From Nageia nagi (lineage: Eukaryota > Pinophyta): a DNA stretch of 64,000 nucleotides. The notes below the pieces were generated by a model. That model was not told the origin of the DNA, ran no database searches, and saw only the letters and a list, made by a program, of their open reading frames with translations. The DNA lies in assembly GCA_050084985.1 (NCBI GenBank), contig JBITNC010000001.1, forward strand, positions 178,560,001 through 178,624,000. Reading direction: 5' to 3'. Of the stretch, positions 25,321 to 37,310 are shown piece by piece. How positions within the stretch are numbered: the stretch's first letter is position 1; each line of letters starts with the position of its first letter. Both the position numbers and the translations under genes were made by a program.

Positions 25321-25499
25321 TTGTATTAATCTTTTCCTACTGATGAGATCTCACGAGATTTCTATGAAGCATTAACATTGTTAGTAGTGTGAAAAATGGA
25401 TCAAACTCTAGTGAAATTAGCCAAATTGATAATTGATCTCAAAAGTAGATAGATGCATTGCAAATTTAAAATAACATCCATAATTGTTCACCACCACCC

Positions 25500-25790
25500 A
25501 ATTAAGAGGTTCCCAAATTTGAGATGTTTAGTAGCCATCAACCAAAGTTTATTTTGAGATATTTGATTAAGAAGGGTTTATTGTAATCATTATATAGAAG
25601 AGCAAAAGATGATAGTGTTTCAATGGGAGATTATGATGCTTATTGTATTTATCATCAAAGAAGGGATCATTCTATAAATTTTTGTAAGTCTTTGGAGGTT
25701 ACAATTTTGGACCTCATTGCATAAGGGAAATATGAGATTCATCAGCATGCTTCATATCTAGATATTACAAAGATAGAAATGGGAATAAGC
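25500..25790 (+). pseudogene. Element B gag remnant with CHHC-like knuckle
   Basis: The plus strand reads 'YDAYCIYHQRRDHSINFCKS' near 25,630-25,690, followed by 'LDLIA' and 'GKYEIHQH'. This matches the Tat-type gag knuckle 'YC.FH...GH.TE.C..LK..IE.LI..G.L', with the Cys, His, His and Cys positions present. Element C carries the same segment near 52,070. The upstream gag core is deleted in B. Confidence 0.7.
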
Positions 25791-26036
25791 AGAATTGAGA
25801 AATTTTTAGATAAATAAGATGAGGAATCATGTAGTCAATGATGTGTAATACTACATAAATGTAGCTAATGACTTGAAAATAATAATGAAGATGATGGTTA
25901 TTGCTTTGCATCATCACTCTCATCATATCCAACTCCTTCTATAGAGGAAATAGTAATGGGTAATATCTTTTCATATCATTTTATGCAAGAATACATGATT
26001 GATAGTTGTAAGAGTATTTAAAAAGGTTTAGAAATA

Positions 26037-26640
26037 TTGGATAAAGATATGTTCTCTTTTCCTATTTATGATGACATTGATGATGAATCATGCTATAATG
26101 ATGCTATTCCACTTGAGTTTGATTGCTTTAACTCATGTGAGGAAGATGATGAAGTAAATGAAATTTCAAGTTTGAAAGGATCACTACATGTATTACAAAA
26201 AGATGATGAATTAGTTTATTCAATTGATGAATTGGTTGAAGTTGAAGCTGCTCTTCTAATACCATAGGAAAAATGGTACACAAACAAGTTTATTAAGATT
26301 CATAGTAATTTTGCAAGGTCTTATATTGATATGCCTTATTTAGACCCTTATTTTTTCATGCATTATTTAGAATAGATAGTTCATATTAATAAGCATATTG
26401 GAGGGATAAGAGTTGATGTTTCATTATCAAATATTGATACGATTATGGATAATATTATCTTGTATCTCATGGATGGATATAGTTAGACTATAGCTCTAAT
26501 GGAGTTTGAAAAAAAGCATATCTTTATATATTAGACACATTATATGCCTTGGGGGTAATATTTTTTCAATAAGATGATGACAAAGGGCACTCAATTATAG
26601 ATTTGATAGTAGAAATCATTCAAAATGATGGTACAATAGT
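26037..26640 (+). pseudogene. Element B acidic linker with RT/RNase H slivers
   Basis: An open frame (26,037-26,267, 76 codons) is rich in Asp and Glu, contains 'AIPLEFDCFNSCEEDDE' and ends 'DELVYSIDELVEVEAA'. Element C has 'IIPLEFNCFDIYDD' and 'IPFSIEELVDA' in the same place, just before RT. After the stop B reads 'NIDTIMDNIILYLMDGYS' (the RT 'HIDMLVD...LSFMDGFS' block). It then passes within a few codons to a piece of RNase H ('THYMPWG' and 'NKMMTKGTQL' versus 'LYALGE' and 'QDNDKKERAIYYL' in C). The catalytic region of RT is therefore deleted. Confidence 0.75.
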
Positions 26641-26764
26641 GCACAAACAATTTCCATATGCATATGATAAGGATCCATGTTGTCAACAACATGCATTACT
26701 ATCCACACACTATTAACAACCTATAAATAGTAAAAAACAAGAGAAAATGGCAAAAGAGAAAAAA

Positions 26765-26935
26765 ATAGTATAATGTCTATGGACCATGGACATAAAAGTG
26801 CTAGGTCACTCATGGCCATTGATATGACTAGTGAGAGTTTACTCATTTAAAAGATAAATCAATGATGTAACTATAAGTAGATTGCTGATATTCACTCATC
26901 ATTAATGAATAATGTAACTCACTATGTATCTAAAA
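26765..26935 (+). repeat. Element B 3' untranslated repeat unit (single copy)
   Basis: The segment beginning 'ataatgtctatggaccatg' and running to 'aactcactatgtatc' matches both tandem units found in element C at 57,312-57,700. B has one unit; C has two. Confidence 0.75.
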
Positions 26936-27478
26936 TATTTTCTTGCAGGGTATATCTAACATTTTTTGTAGGTATCTAAATCAAAAGAAGAAGAAGAATT
27001 GAAGAAAACTTCATGTTGTTAATAGCATACCATATTGTTCATACACCATCAATGATATTCATATTAATAAACCTAGATCTAAGATTAAAGGATCTCTTTT
27101 GTATCAAGGCATGGATATAAAAGCATCAAATTCTTGAGTATTAGAAATGATGGAATGACCATATCCATTGTTGAACAATGTAAGGGTAAAAATGAACCTC
27201 TTCTATTTCAAAGATTATACATGGGACCATAAGACTCCCTAGTAGCATAGATGAAGGAGAAGAGTTCCTTCCATGTCAAAAATATTGCAAGAGAAAAAAG
27301 ATATAGTTCTTTTGGTTTTATCTTGGTTGCACTACTCAAGGATCTTTACTAGGGAAACCAAGTCAAAAGGGGGAAGCAAAGGACCTAGTAGTGCTATGTG
27401 AAGAGTTCAAGAATTTTCAATAAATTTCTTCTATACTTCTTCTTTAGATATGTAATTTCATTGCTTCAATAACAACTC

Positions 27479-27493
27479 CAAAGAGGGGGAAAA
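27479..27493 (+). promoter_or_regulatory. Element B polypurine tract
   Basis: AAAGAGGGGGAAAA lies immediately upstream of the TGTAGA start of the 3' LTR. This is the expected primer for plus-strand DNA synthesis and confirms the plus orientation. Confidence 0.88.
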
Positions 27494-28228
27494 TGTAGAT
27501 GTCTAAAAATGAATAATTATTTATTAAATAATTCATTTTATAGAATGAAGGAATATTTATTATAAAAAGGGGTAAACTATACCCAAGGTAATGTAATCAA
27601 TGTAATGGATATTATATGATGTAAATAGTATCAAATATCAAGAAAGACACCACAAGCAATGTAATATGCAATGATCCCAAGAATAAAAGAGGATCAAAAT
27701 GTTGCTATAAAAGAATATCAAAGGAACCATAATCGACATTGGTGAGATCAATGGAGATCCATAGGGAAGGATTAAAATATTATTTAACCTAGCTAACAAA
27801 GGTGTTTCATAATAACACCTATCCTAGATTTGCTATACCCTTCATCTTATCTTACGCATTTCAGGTTTTGGTCATGGATCTACATATTTTAGGTTATTAA
27901 TAATGTTCATTATGCATGGTATGTTATCATGTTTAAAGTCCAATATACATTACTTTTCATCTTCTTGTGCATGAATCTACTTAATTCACATAGCCACTAA
28001 TGTGTGTTTCTTATAATATTATGGAGTGGTAATTCAACTACCTATAGCTCATTAATGATTAGAAGGTAGGTGTGTGGCCACTTATTTTGTATGTACTTGA
28101 AAAGATCTATTCATTTATGAGATTTGTATATCAATTGTAGATCATATATGGCTTGTATTACTTAAAACATACTATATTATATATCATATTAATGAATTAT
28201 TTATTTAATTCATTATTTATGGTTTACA
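27494..28228 (+). repeat. Element B 3' LTR
   Basis: It begins TGTAGATGTC and ends TTTACA, with a TATA box at 27,706-27,712. It is substantially diverged from the 5' LTR, indicating an old insertion. Confidence 0.9.
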
Positions 28229-28233
28229 CCTTT
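28229..28233. repeat. Element B target site duplication, right copy
   Basis: CCTTT, identical to 24,544-24,548. Confidence 0.85.
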
Positions 28234-29110
28234 AATACCAACTTTATTCCAAGAATATGTTGGAAATATATATCTTATCTAAAGGATATTTATGAAGAGC
28301 ATGTTGATTCTTCCATCATGAAAAGTATATTCATTCACTATAAGTATCATTTCTCCTTTTTAAAATTTTCATGTGGAAATAAAAAGTGTTAAGTAACTCA
28401 ATATTCATATTATCAACCATATTGTTTAATAAAACACGAGGGACTCCTCTAAAAGCCATGCCTCCAACCTTGTTTCTATGTAGAGGTATCCTACTATGAG
28501 AGTAATTAACACATAACTCTAGAATTTGTATGAAGTAAATATTGGAAATATCTCCTTCCCCCATATCATTAAGGTTTTCCATTGAATTTTCTCTTAACCC
28601 TTAAAGTAAAATATTTTCAATGCATCTTCAATAAGATCCAAGTTTCCCCATTGTTTAAAATTTTTGAATCGTTATATATAATTTCTAGAGATTCATATTC
28701 ATTTGGATTTTTTTTTTTAAATTTCATCCTTATGATCCTTAAGTTTGAAATAATCTTGATAATTCTCCAAGAAGACATCATTCATTCCATCTCTAATGGT
28801 TCCTCTCTAACTAGTGATTAAATTTTCAAGAATACTCATGAACTATCATAAGGATGCATCCTTTAATGTGCATGGGAATGTTTCTTAGTATCTAAAATAT
28901 GATCATAATTTTTTTAGAGTACTTCAAACTCAAATAAAAATGCTTTTTGATCCTTAGAGCCCAATCCTTAAAACTCTAGGAGCATAGAAAGAAATGTTTT
29001 CATTAGGGTTCCATTTCTTGGTTTAGTTGGAAATTGAATAGGGTATTAAAACATATGAATATTATGTTGAGCTCTAGCCATGTTGTATGCCCAAGGGATC
29101 CACCAATTAT
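28234..29110 (-). pseudogene. Element F gag core
   Basis: Gag forms the particle that packages element RNA. The minus strand, read through frameshifts, starts near 29,110 and gives 'KAFLFEFEVL' and 'WRIIKIISN' near 28,950-28,760. 'NPNEYESLE' and 'LRENSMENLNDMGEGDIS' follow near 28,710-28,550. The last block corresponds to 'LRE.CLETLN.MGGGDI' of plant gypsy gag. An 83-codon open frame (28,582-28,331) continues with 'LCVNYSHSR' ('LCRNYSRG' in relatives). The segment ends at the element B target site and resumes at 24,543. Stops are frequent. Confidence 0.7.
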
Positions 29111-30730
29111 GTTGATAATCCTATCTTGGAGTTGACTCAAAATTTTCCTTTAATGATTCTTCATCTTCATCTAGTATCTCAAAAGAAAATTGATATCTAA
29201 ATGTGTGACATGAGTGTGTAGATTATGATGAAATATTTTTAAAATGCTCAAACCCTTCTTTGATTTATATTGAATTTTTGTGCTATTTATAAGGATTACC
29301 CCCATCCTCTTATACCTTTAAATGTTATTCTTCTTGATTATTAGTACATTCACCTTATTTTAGGGGTTGGTAATGAATCAAACATGAATATCTTATAATT
29401 GACTTATTCATCATTTTCTTTCCCAATCAATTTATGAAACTAATAAAAAATAGCCAACTTACTATATAATAATATAACGTAAACCAAATTTGAAATAAAT
29501 CATAACTACTTAGAACCTAATCCTTGATGCTTTAATATTCACTTGGGAGTTGCATGATGTTGTTGTATACCAAGTACCCTTTATAATGCTTAAACATCCA
29601 AGACTCATCAATTCCTTTAAAATTCCAATACTATCCTTGCTACCATCCCTAGGAATAGTATCAAAAATTGGTGAGTTTTATAATTTACTTGTAAATCAAG
29701 TATTTTTAGTATCCCTTTCATGAACCATTCATTTATTTGATGCTTAGGGACCAATTAAATCCTAAGAGTTGGTACTATAATTTTGTAGGATTTTTAAACT
29801 TCTTACCATTCTTGAAAGTGAACTAACTTGTTCTAACTAGGGGTAATTTTAACTTATCACCATAATCTATCAATTTGAATATGATTTAAATAGAGATGTT
29901 ATCCATATGAACTAATATTTTACTTGAGAACTTATTGAGTAGGACTATTCATACTAAAATAAAGAAACTTCATAGAATTGGTATACTTTCAATGGAAATC
30001 TAACTACAACTGAATCTAAAGATAATATTGAAATAATATAGGAAATATAAAATATAGAATAAAATACAACCATTCTATTTCATTTGTATATCTAATCCTA
30101 CTACAGAAGGAACTATAGGGACTAACCATCCTTGGTGGGCACTTACCAAGTAAAAATAGTATGTTAAATCTCTTGCCTACTTAATCCTACTTTAGTAGAT
30201 GGAATTCATTAATACACATAATGCATGAGATCAAAATTGAAATTAACATGATTCTTATATTAAACTTGTTGTTTCATCATTGTAAGATATGGTATCCATA
30301 GTAAGGATCATACATGATATGGTTTCTAAATGAACTACAAATTTAACATCCAATTAGAACATAAATCTAAAACTCTTCTAACTATCCTAAATTGGATCAA
30401 TGGGCTTCCTTTTAACTAAAATAATATAACTATTCAACTATTTAAATTTTGTAGGTACATGGTCATCCTCAAATATTGGAGGTTATTGAATAAGATAATT
30501 TGTCTAACCTATGAGAAAGGTCCTCTAGCTATAGTGATGATATCCTATTATTCTTTAGGGAACACTCTTCAATCCTTTCTTTGCCACAACTCCTCTTGGT
30601 AATTTACTTCCACCTTCTCATGAATTGGTTTTATGTAGGATCTTTTGCAATCAAGTCTCCCAGTAATAGGAGATTCTAAATTAAAAATTCATTAAAATGA
30701 ACCAAAACACCAAGGTATATGCAAATATAA

Positions 30731-30815
<85 letters not shown>

Positions 30816-31767
30816 CTATCAACCATATTTACCAATTTATCATTAATAAGCATAAACATTCAAAATAATATCATACACATAGTATCCATAAGCATTATCT
30901 AGAGTATTAAAATATGTCCTATATTCTAATTCTATCAAATATAAGGTTATGTACCTCTATACAAAAGATAATCAAATGGCAAGGTGGTTGAATAATTAGA
31001 GTACAATTAGGAAATAAAATGAGAAATGAATATATCTAGCTAAAGTTTATCTAAATAAATTACAATTAATGGTAGCTAAAAGATAAATTTTGGTAAGGTT
31101 AATATTGGGCTATGAAATTGAATGGAACGTATGTGTTGATGGACATAGATTCTACATCTCCAAAACTATTTTTGATCTAATTTTGTAAGGTGGTTTATGA
31201 AGATTTGAGTAGGTAATGAAGGCTTTTGTAAAAACAATTAAATGGAATATAGACCAAGATATATTAGGGTAGGTTGTAAAGGGTTAAGGCATTAATACAT
31301 AAAAGAAATATATAATTATAAATTCTGATATTTTAAATATTATATTCTTAGAGAAAACATCTTTTTATAATTATAAATTAGCTTGTGCAATTTGGAAAGC
31401 TTTTACATAAAAAAATTGAAGTCAAAATTGATATATACTAATCAAAATTTAGAAATAAGACATAACATTTTTACATTGATATAAAAACTTATATGGCAAG
31501 ATAAAGTGTACATGAAAGAAATAAAAAAATACTCAAATAAAATTAGAAATAATTAATCAAATATAATATTCCACAAAAATATTACAATTATTTGGATTAA
31601 TTATTAAGGGTTGAGGATAAAGAAAGATAAAATTATATTAACTAATTTAAGTCAAATTTCATAGATAACTAAAATCAATATTTGAAATTTTCATATGATA
31701 ATATATTATACTATCTATATTTAAGTTCATTAATTTATTAAAATTTATTATTATGATAGTTTTATAT
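29111..31767. other. AT-rich stretch; probable 5' flank or LTR of element F, nothing certain
   Basis: The 5' LTR and primer site of element F should lie here on the minus strand, but I found no matching partner below 15 kb and no recognisable primer site. A TATA-like 'cttataaatag' occurs on the minus strand near 29,290. Apart from the TA microsatellite nothing else was recognised. Confidence 0.4.
30733..30814. repeat. (TA)n microsatellite
   Basis: About 40 uninterrupted TA units in non-coding sequence. Confidence 0.97.
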
Positions 31768-32149
31768 TTTTTGGTAAATAAAAAAAATATATTAACTAAT
31801 TATCATGGTTACATTAGGGAGGCCATTAAAGAATGTAAGAAGAACTAAAAAAACCAAAATTAAGCTCCAAGAGAGCACCTAAAGGAATGAAAATAAAGGA
31901 AAGCTGGGTAGAGTCTATGGAGTCATCAACTTGGTTTATCAATAGGTGGCTATTATTTCAATCTTGAGATGAACTAAGGTCATTTTGGTGAGGGAGGAAA
32001 AACATCATTCTCAACTTCCTTTTGTTTGTTGGTGTAGCACTAAGCATTAGGTGGGGGTGTGGCATCATTCCATGTGTGGCATCATTCCATAATGAGGAAC
32101 CCTCACTATTAGTCATGATCTATGTTGAATGCCATATATTTGATATTAT

Positions 32150-33475
32150 TGGCCATGTTATAAGCTAGGATAATTTTGAATTTATGAGGGAGGGAATTGG
32201 AGTGATTGCTAAATATTTCTCAAGTCTCTACCATAAGTAATCTATGGTTGTGAACTTGTTGTTAAAAACTTTATTATTATACTCAAACCAAAGGGACCAA
32301 ATCAACATGAATAGAGTTGCTTTACAAAGTACTATTAATGGCTTATAAGTGCTTGAAGTATGCTAATTAAATAATAGATCCCCAACAAATGGATAGATGG
32401 ACCAAGAAATAGAGAATTGAGTTGAAAGATTCCACCACATCTAGCTTGAGTATGAGCATGTTATTTAGGAAGTGTTTTCCTATCTCTTCTTTAGCACCAT
32501 ACATAACATAATGAATTAGGCCAATCTAACCCTACTTTAGAAGTTTCTCCTAGGATAGAAATTTGTTGAGGACTACAAGCTATAAGAAGTAATTGGTTTT
32601 TGGCCATGCCTTGGAGTTCCAAACCTTTTTCTAGACCATTATGGGAAGGGAAGATAGAGGTAATTGTGTGATTGATTTGAATGCCACCTTAACATAGTAA
32701 TCTCTTATATAAGTGAGGGTGCATATCAACAAATAATTCATATCCTCACACTCAAGGGTGTGAGCCTCCAACATTATCTATAGGTTATGATATTCCTCTA
32801 TCAAGTCATGGGGAACCATATGAAGAGTTTTTTATATTTTGACTCTTCTCCCTAACTTAATAACCCATGATTAGTAATTTATTACTTTATCATCCTAAAT
32901 TTGCCATAGGTGATTCTAGAGAGGTTGATATGATGTGGTGGAAGATAAAGGTTAACTTTCATTCCTATACCTATTTGTCATTTAAGGAATTGCATAATAA
33001 GAGGTATTACCTTATGAATTCCATTCCAAATGGGAGAACCCCATGGAGAGTCTATTGTAGTGAATAGTATCTTTAGTTAAGGATCATCTAGGTATTTTAT
33101 CCATATGGATTGAATCTAGAGAAGGAATTTGTTTATGTATATCCTCCATGCTAAGCTTCCTAGTTGAGTGAGGTTTATGTTATGAAGACTTGTGATTCCC
33201 AATCCTCCCACCAATTTAGAATAACAAAAAGTATCCCATGCAGCTAGATAGATTTTACAAATCTCTAAAACTTTATAATAAAGGAAGTTACATATAAGTG
33301 AATCCATTCTCACTATGACATTTTGAGGAAACCAAAAAATAGTAAACCAATAGATAGAGACATCTCTTAGGATTACCTTGATTTTTGTGAGGTATCCAAT
33401 TGTTGAAAAATATTTGGCTTTCCAAGTGTTCATATTACTTTGCATTTTGTCAATCAAGGAGTCCTAAATTTTTTT
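32150..33475 (-). pseudogene. LINE ORF2 carboxy-terminal region
   Basis: A 113-codon open frame (33,457-33,116) reads 'WKAKYFSTIGYLTKIKVIL', then 'IYWFTIFWFPQNVIVRMDSL' and 'LVGGLGITSLHNINLTQLGS'. These match the plant L1 blocks 'W..K.LS.AGR..LIK.VL', 'P.Y.FS.F..P..V...I' and 'GGLG...L...N.A...K'. Further down, 'LFMLIWSLWFEYNNKVFNN' near 32,330-32,270 corresponds to the 'W.IWKERN.R.F' end of the zinc-binding (zf-RVT) region. The reading frame changes several times. Confidence 0.85.
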
Positions 33476-33479
33476 AAAG

Positions 33480-34464
33480 TTACCCCTCATCAATGACATG
33501 CTTAATTATATATTGAGGAGTTGATCCATAGATATTCTTGTTCACTAACTACTTTGATTGAGGTACAAATTTGAAATGTTAAATATATAGACTTTTTATT
33601 TTTAAAATTTATGTTTTTGGCCAAAGGAGTACTCATAAATTCAAAGGAATTTAGTGAGGTATTTGATTTCATATTGCAATGGAAAATTACTAGTAGGGTA
33701 TCATTGACAAATTGTGAATAGGTTATTGGGGGGGATTGCCTGTTATATGGAGACCATGGATTTTACCAGCTACCTAAAGATGCTTCATATCTCTCCTTAA
33801 GACTTCATTTAGGATGATGAAAAGATATGGGATAAGGGATCACATTATTAAAGGCCCCTTAAGATTCTAAAGTAACCCCTTGATTCTCCATTAATTAGAA
33901 TTAATGATTTTGGCTCATTAATCAATGAGAAGATCCACTGTACCCATTATTCTTATAACCTAATTTCCTTATTATCTAGAGTATAAAGCCCCCATTAAAC
34001 TTATAAAAGGCCTTATCCATGTATAACTTAAGTAATAGATATTTATTTTTGTGCTTGTTGATAGAATGAATGACCTCATGGATTAAGACAACACCATCAA
34101 GAATATGGTGCTCCTTCACAAATTCTTTATGTTCTTCTGAAATGATTGATGGAAGAATTGTTTGTAATATGTTGGCATATACCTTTGGAATCACCTTATA
34201 AATATAATTACATAAAGATATTGGCCAAAATAAGGTAATTGATTTAGCATATTTAACTTTTGGAATGTGAGCCAAAAATGTGGGGTTGAGTCTCCATAGC
34301 ATTTTCTTGGATTTGAATGATGCTTTTACTGTAACCACCAATTCTACTTTGAGGAGAGGAAAAAAATGTTTAAAAATGCTTAAGGGGAAACCATCAAGAC
34401 CTAGGGCTACATAAGGCTTGAGGTGGAAGAGAGTGGCTAGGTGAGTGAAAGAAGTTGGACCCAC
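33480..34464 (-). pseudogene. LINE ORF2 reverse transcriptase
   Basis: A 162-codon open frame (34,464-33,976) matches the amino-terminal half of plant L1 RT. It reads 'ALGLDGFPLSIFKHFFPLLK' ('APGPDGF...F.K..W'), 'TFLAHIPKVKYAKSITLFWP', 'ISLCNYIYKVIPKVYANILQ' and 'HHILDGVVLIHEVIHSINKH', then 'KLYMDKAFYKFNGGFI' ('K.DM.KA.D...W.F'), where the catalytic Asp is preserved before KAF. Lower down, after frameshifts, the 'GL.QGDPLSP.LF' block can be glimpsed near 33,850-33,820. The FADD box reads FVND (codons at about 33,700-33,711), with Asn in place of the first Asp. The copy is inactive. Confidence 0.93.
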
Positions 34465-35467
34465 TTAAAGGGGAAGTGGGGAAATTGGTGAAGTTAAAAT
34501 TCAATGTCAAAAAAATTAGGATCCCAATTTAGGTTTGAGACTGCAATACATATCAGGATCCTAATATTTATAACTAAAATACATACATATATTAGGATCC
34601 TAATATTTGAATCTTTGATTTCACCTTGGATTTAGGCTTGGAAAAGGCTTGGTGAGCCAACACTTAGCCTTAGACCTGCAAGTATATGTTCATGGCAATG
34701 TTAATACAAAATCTCAACTTCAAGCATACATTTAATGGTGTTTTTGGTAGAATTTTCATAAAATTGAAACCCATTATAGATTAAAGGGTGTAGATTTCAA
34801 ATATGTATTTTTTTTGAAATTGGATAAGATTTTATATTTGTAATTATTTTTTAGTAAAAGTGGTCCATATACTTGAAATATGAGGGTCTCATATTTTCTT
34901 AATAAGATTCATTTTTGGGGGATTTATGAAAACAAAATTATATAGGAACAAGCTTCACAAAATTCTCTATAAGAATAAAAAAATATGGAAAAAATTAATT
35001 TTAGATCAAATTATGGTGGATGCACACAAGCACTTTTTGAAACCACTAACATGCCTGATACAAAATTAATAAAAAAAATATTAATGAAAAAATTATGGAA
35101 AAATATCTAGGACAAGCACCAATGTGTTAGGTATCTTTACCTAAAAGGATTTTAAAAAATACCTTGATTTTAGTCAAATTAGACTGGATGGACATGTGCA
35201 TGGTATGGTACAAAAATGTTTTTTTTTTTAATTGGTTTTTGTTTATCCTATCTAATTTTAAATTTTATGATCTAGGTATTAGAATAAATTATATATTTGA
35301 AAATTAAACTCTAAGTACTACATTTTCATTACAGTGATATTTTTCATGATTCCATGTCTAAGTGATTAAAATTTTGAGATCACTCATACCTAAACTTGAA
35401 AATTAAAGAAAACACACCTATTTATTAGCCTTAAAGTAGACCCAACTTCTTGCACCCACCTAGCCTC
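34433..35467. repeat. Pair of imperfect inverted repeats inside the LINE linker
   Basis: About 34 bases at 34,433-34,466 ('ggctaggtgagtg' through 'gaagttgg') recur inverted at 35,432-35,467, with about five mismatches over 32 positions. The roughly 0.97 kb between them carries no recognisable LINE coding sequence and holds three copies of the palindrome-like 'aggatcctaat'. It may be a foldback insertion or a local inversion. I saw no clear target duplication. Confidence 0.5.
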
Positions 35468-35469
35468 AA

Positions 35470-36100
35470 CTTCTTCCTCACTAATTAGACTATTTAGAAA
35501 GAGGTTTTACTCTTTCATTATTAGCCTAAGGATGAGGGATAAAATTTTTTATTGAGTAGCATTTCTTTGATCCTTTGTTTAGTGAGGAGAGAATGAAAAA
35601 AGGATATGATATGGTAATTTATTTCATTAAGTCTTGAGAGAGTGTGACCCTCTAAATAAACATGAGAGAATATCCTATTATTGGATCAGTGCACCATCGT
35701 AGTATGATGTAACAAGTATTTATATCACCTTTTTTGAGCAATTGAATCCTTAATTTCTATTTCTAAAATGTTTCCTCATTCAAATAAGCCAATTTAAATT
35801 TATGAAGAATATGGAATTCCTAATCAAATAACTGAGAGTCTTAGTGACATATTATTCTACCTTATAGTTTCTAAAGGTGCTACTCAAGACCTATATTGGC
35901 TATAGTAATATCTCTAATGAATCTTTTTTCCATAGATTAAACTTTCCTTTTAGCCTTTGCAACTTAGTGGTAAATGTAAACATAGTTGTACCATACACAT
36001 TGCTCTCCTCCCTCCACCATTACTCAATAAGGTCATCAAATTGATGCACCTTATTAAAGTCATAAATTTTGACCATTTTTTTCATTTACATTAAAATTTA
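35470..36100 (-). pseudogene. LINE ORF2 linker between endonuclease and RT
   Basis: The minus strand gives 'TTKLQRLKGKFNLWKKDSLE' near 35,990-35,930, matching the 'F..KL..LK..LK.WNK..FG' linker of plant L1 ORF2. A weak trace of the 'W..KSR..WL..GD.NTKFFH' block follows near 35,720-35,680. It links the two enzymatic domains and shows that they belong to one element. Confidence 0.65.
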
Positions 36101-36549
36101 ATAGGTGGTTTCATGTTTGTGTTCTACATTAGGTAAATATTTGATTTCCTTGACCCTCTAAAAATCATATTTTTGAGACCTAACTCCTCAATCTAGCATC
36201 CCAAAATTAGCTTTTACTTTATGTTCTCAAGCTTTTTAGGCTTTTTTGCATGTTAAAACTTTAATATATTTTGTTATACATTAAGTTCAATCATGATATT
36301 TTAAATTAAGGTTTATTATTATATGAGGGATGTGTATACTAAATTTGGGTACAATCCAACTCATTTATATTTTTAGTTATTTTTAGAAAAAGATGTTTTT
36401 AGGGTTTCTTTAATGTTTCTTTGGTTTTCAATTTCTATATGATGAATTGTATTCTCTTAGAGAAGTATTCTAAATTAAATAATGAGAATAATATTATTTT
36501 GTAGTTTTATTCCAATATATTGCATTTGTATTATATGATTGCAGTGCAT

Positions 36550-37310
36550 TTTATTTTTCTCTTGTAACTGAATTCACATCACAAATGAAGGATGGTTTAG
36601 CCACTTTTTTTGGAAGCAAAAGGGGGTTGCTTTGGGTTTCATAGGGTCCTCCTAGGTTAAGGCCATTATCCAATGGTTTTGTCCTCCATAAGGAAGTACC
36701 TCTATTTACATAATTTTCTCCTATTCCAACCAACACATAGAAGCCAAGAATCTTTCCATGTTTTTTGAAATAGATTGATCATCCTTTCTTTTATTTATCC
36801 AAGTATAGAGTCTATTGATATAAGGAGGTTCATAAAGTTATTGTTAATCTATAAATGAGTTAAATTAATCTAAGCTTGTATCAAGCTACATAAACCATCC
36901 TTGATTTTTAGTGAGGTTCCTAATGATGTTGAATTCCCCTCCTAATAACTAAGGTCTATTTCCATGTTATGGAAACCAAATGTCAATATGATTTTATATT
37001 TCTCTTTTTTATTCATTAAAGTTTATACCATATATATTGATTATTCCAAATAGCTTCCTTAGTGTATAACACCTTATCATGATGGCCATTTAGTGATAGT
37101 TTGTGAAAACTGACATGCACTTTTGTTGGAGTTATCCCATAATATAAGCATACCTCTAGACTAGAAGTAATCATGCTTTGGGGACAAATATTTATAAATC
37201 TTACCTAAATCTTTATCAGATGTCTTAGTTTCTTAAATTAGAATAACACCATGTATCTTAGTTTATACTAGGATTTTTTTGATTCCAATTATTCAAGAGA
37301 ATGGAGGCCT
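36550..37310 (-). pseudogene. LINE ORF2 endonuclease domain
   Basis: The apurinic-type endonuclease nicks target DNA to prime reverse transcription. The minus strand reads 'LIQETKTSDKDLGKIYKYL' near 37,250-37,195, where the catalytic Glu of 'LQETK' is present. It continues 'GMLILWDNSNKSACQFS' and a degraded 'GEFNIIRNLTKNQGWF' ('GDFN..R...E..G'; Asp appears as Glu). The end block is 'PLYGGQNHWIMAL' ('.....SDH.PI.L'), in which SDH has become QNH. The 61-codon frame at 36,736-36,551 overlaps this block in a wrong frame and is not a gene. Confidence 0.85.

Larger units (their letters stand above)
24549..28228 (+). mobile_element. Element B: internally deleted Tat-type Ty3/gypsy element
   Basis: LTRs of about 753 and 735 bp (24,549-25,301 and 27,494-28,228) flank only 2.2 kb. 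A perfect 5-bp duplication CCTTT surrounds the element, which sits in the gag of element F. The internal part keeps a gag zinc-knuckle-like segment, an acidic linker, a sliver of RT joined to a sliver of RNase H, the 3' untranslated repeat and a strong polypurine tract. The same blocks occur in the same order in element C, with similar LTRs, so B is a deletion derivative of the C family. It has no integrase and no functional RT, and would have needed proteins from a relative. Confidence 0.9.
15340..29110 (-). mobile_element. Element F: dead Ty3/gypsy retrotransposon, interrupted by A and B
   Basis: Reading the minus strand from high to low coordinates gives, in the correct order: gag core (about 29,050-28,234), Pro/Gln/Trp-rich gag tail (24,543-24,153), gag-PR linker and aspartic protease (17,985-17,100), reverse transcriptase (16,925-16,170) and RNase H (about 15,490-15,340). 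Gag is split by element B, and gag and protease are separated by copia element A. This order restores a normal gypsy layout and shows that F is the oldest layer. The sequence style (RT 'ATKKDHFPL', protease 'GHPLILG'-like) resembles the Athila-type branch. No integrase and no LTR pair could be found, so the boundaries are approximate. Confidence 0.8.

Noticed and set aside
36551-36736. 61-codon minus-strand ORF
   Set aside because: The LINE endonuclease is coded here in a different minus frame; this frame is its shadow.
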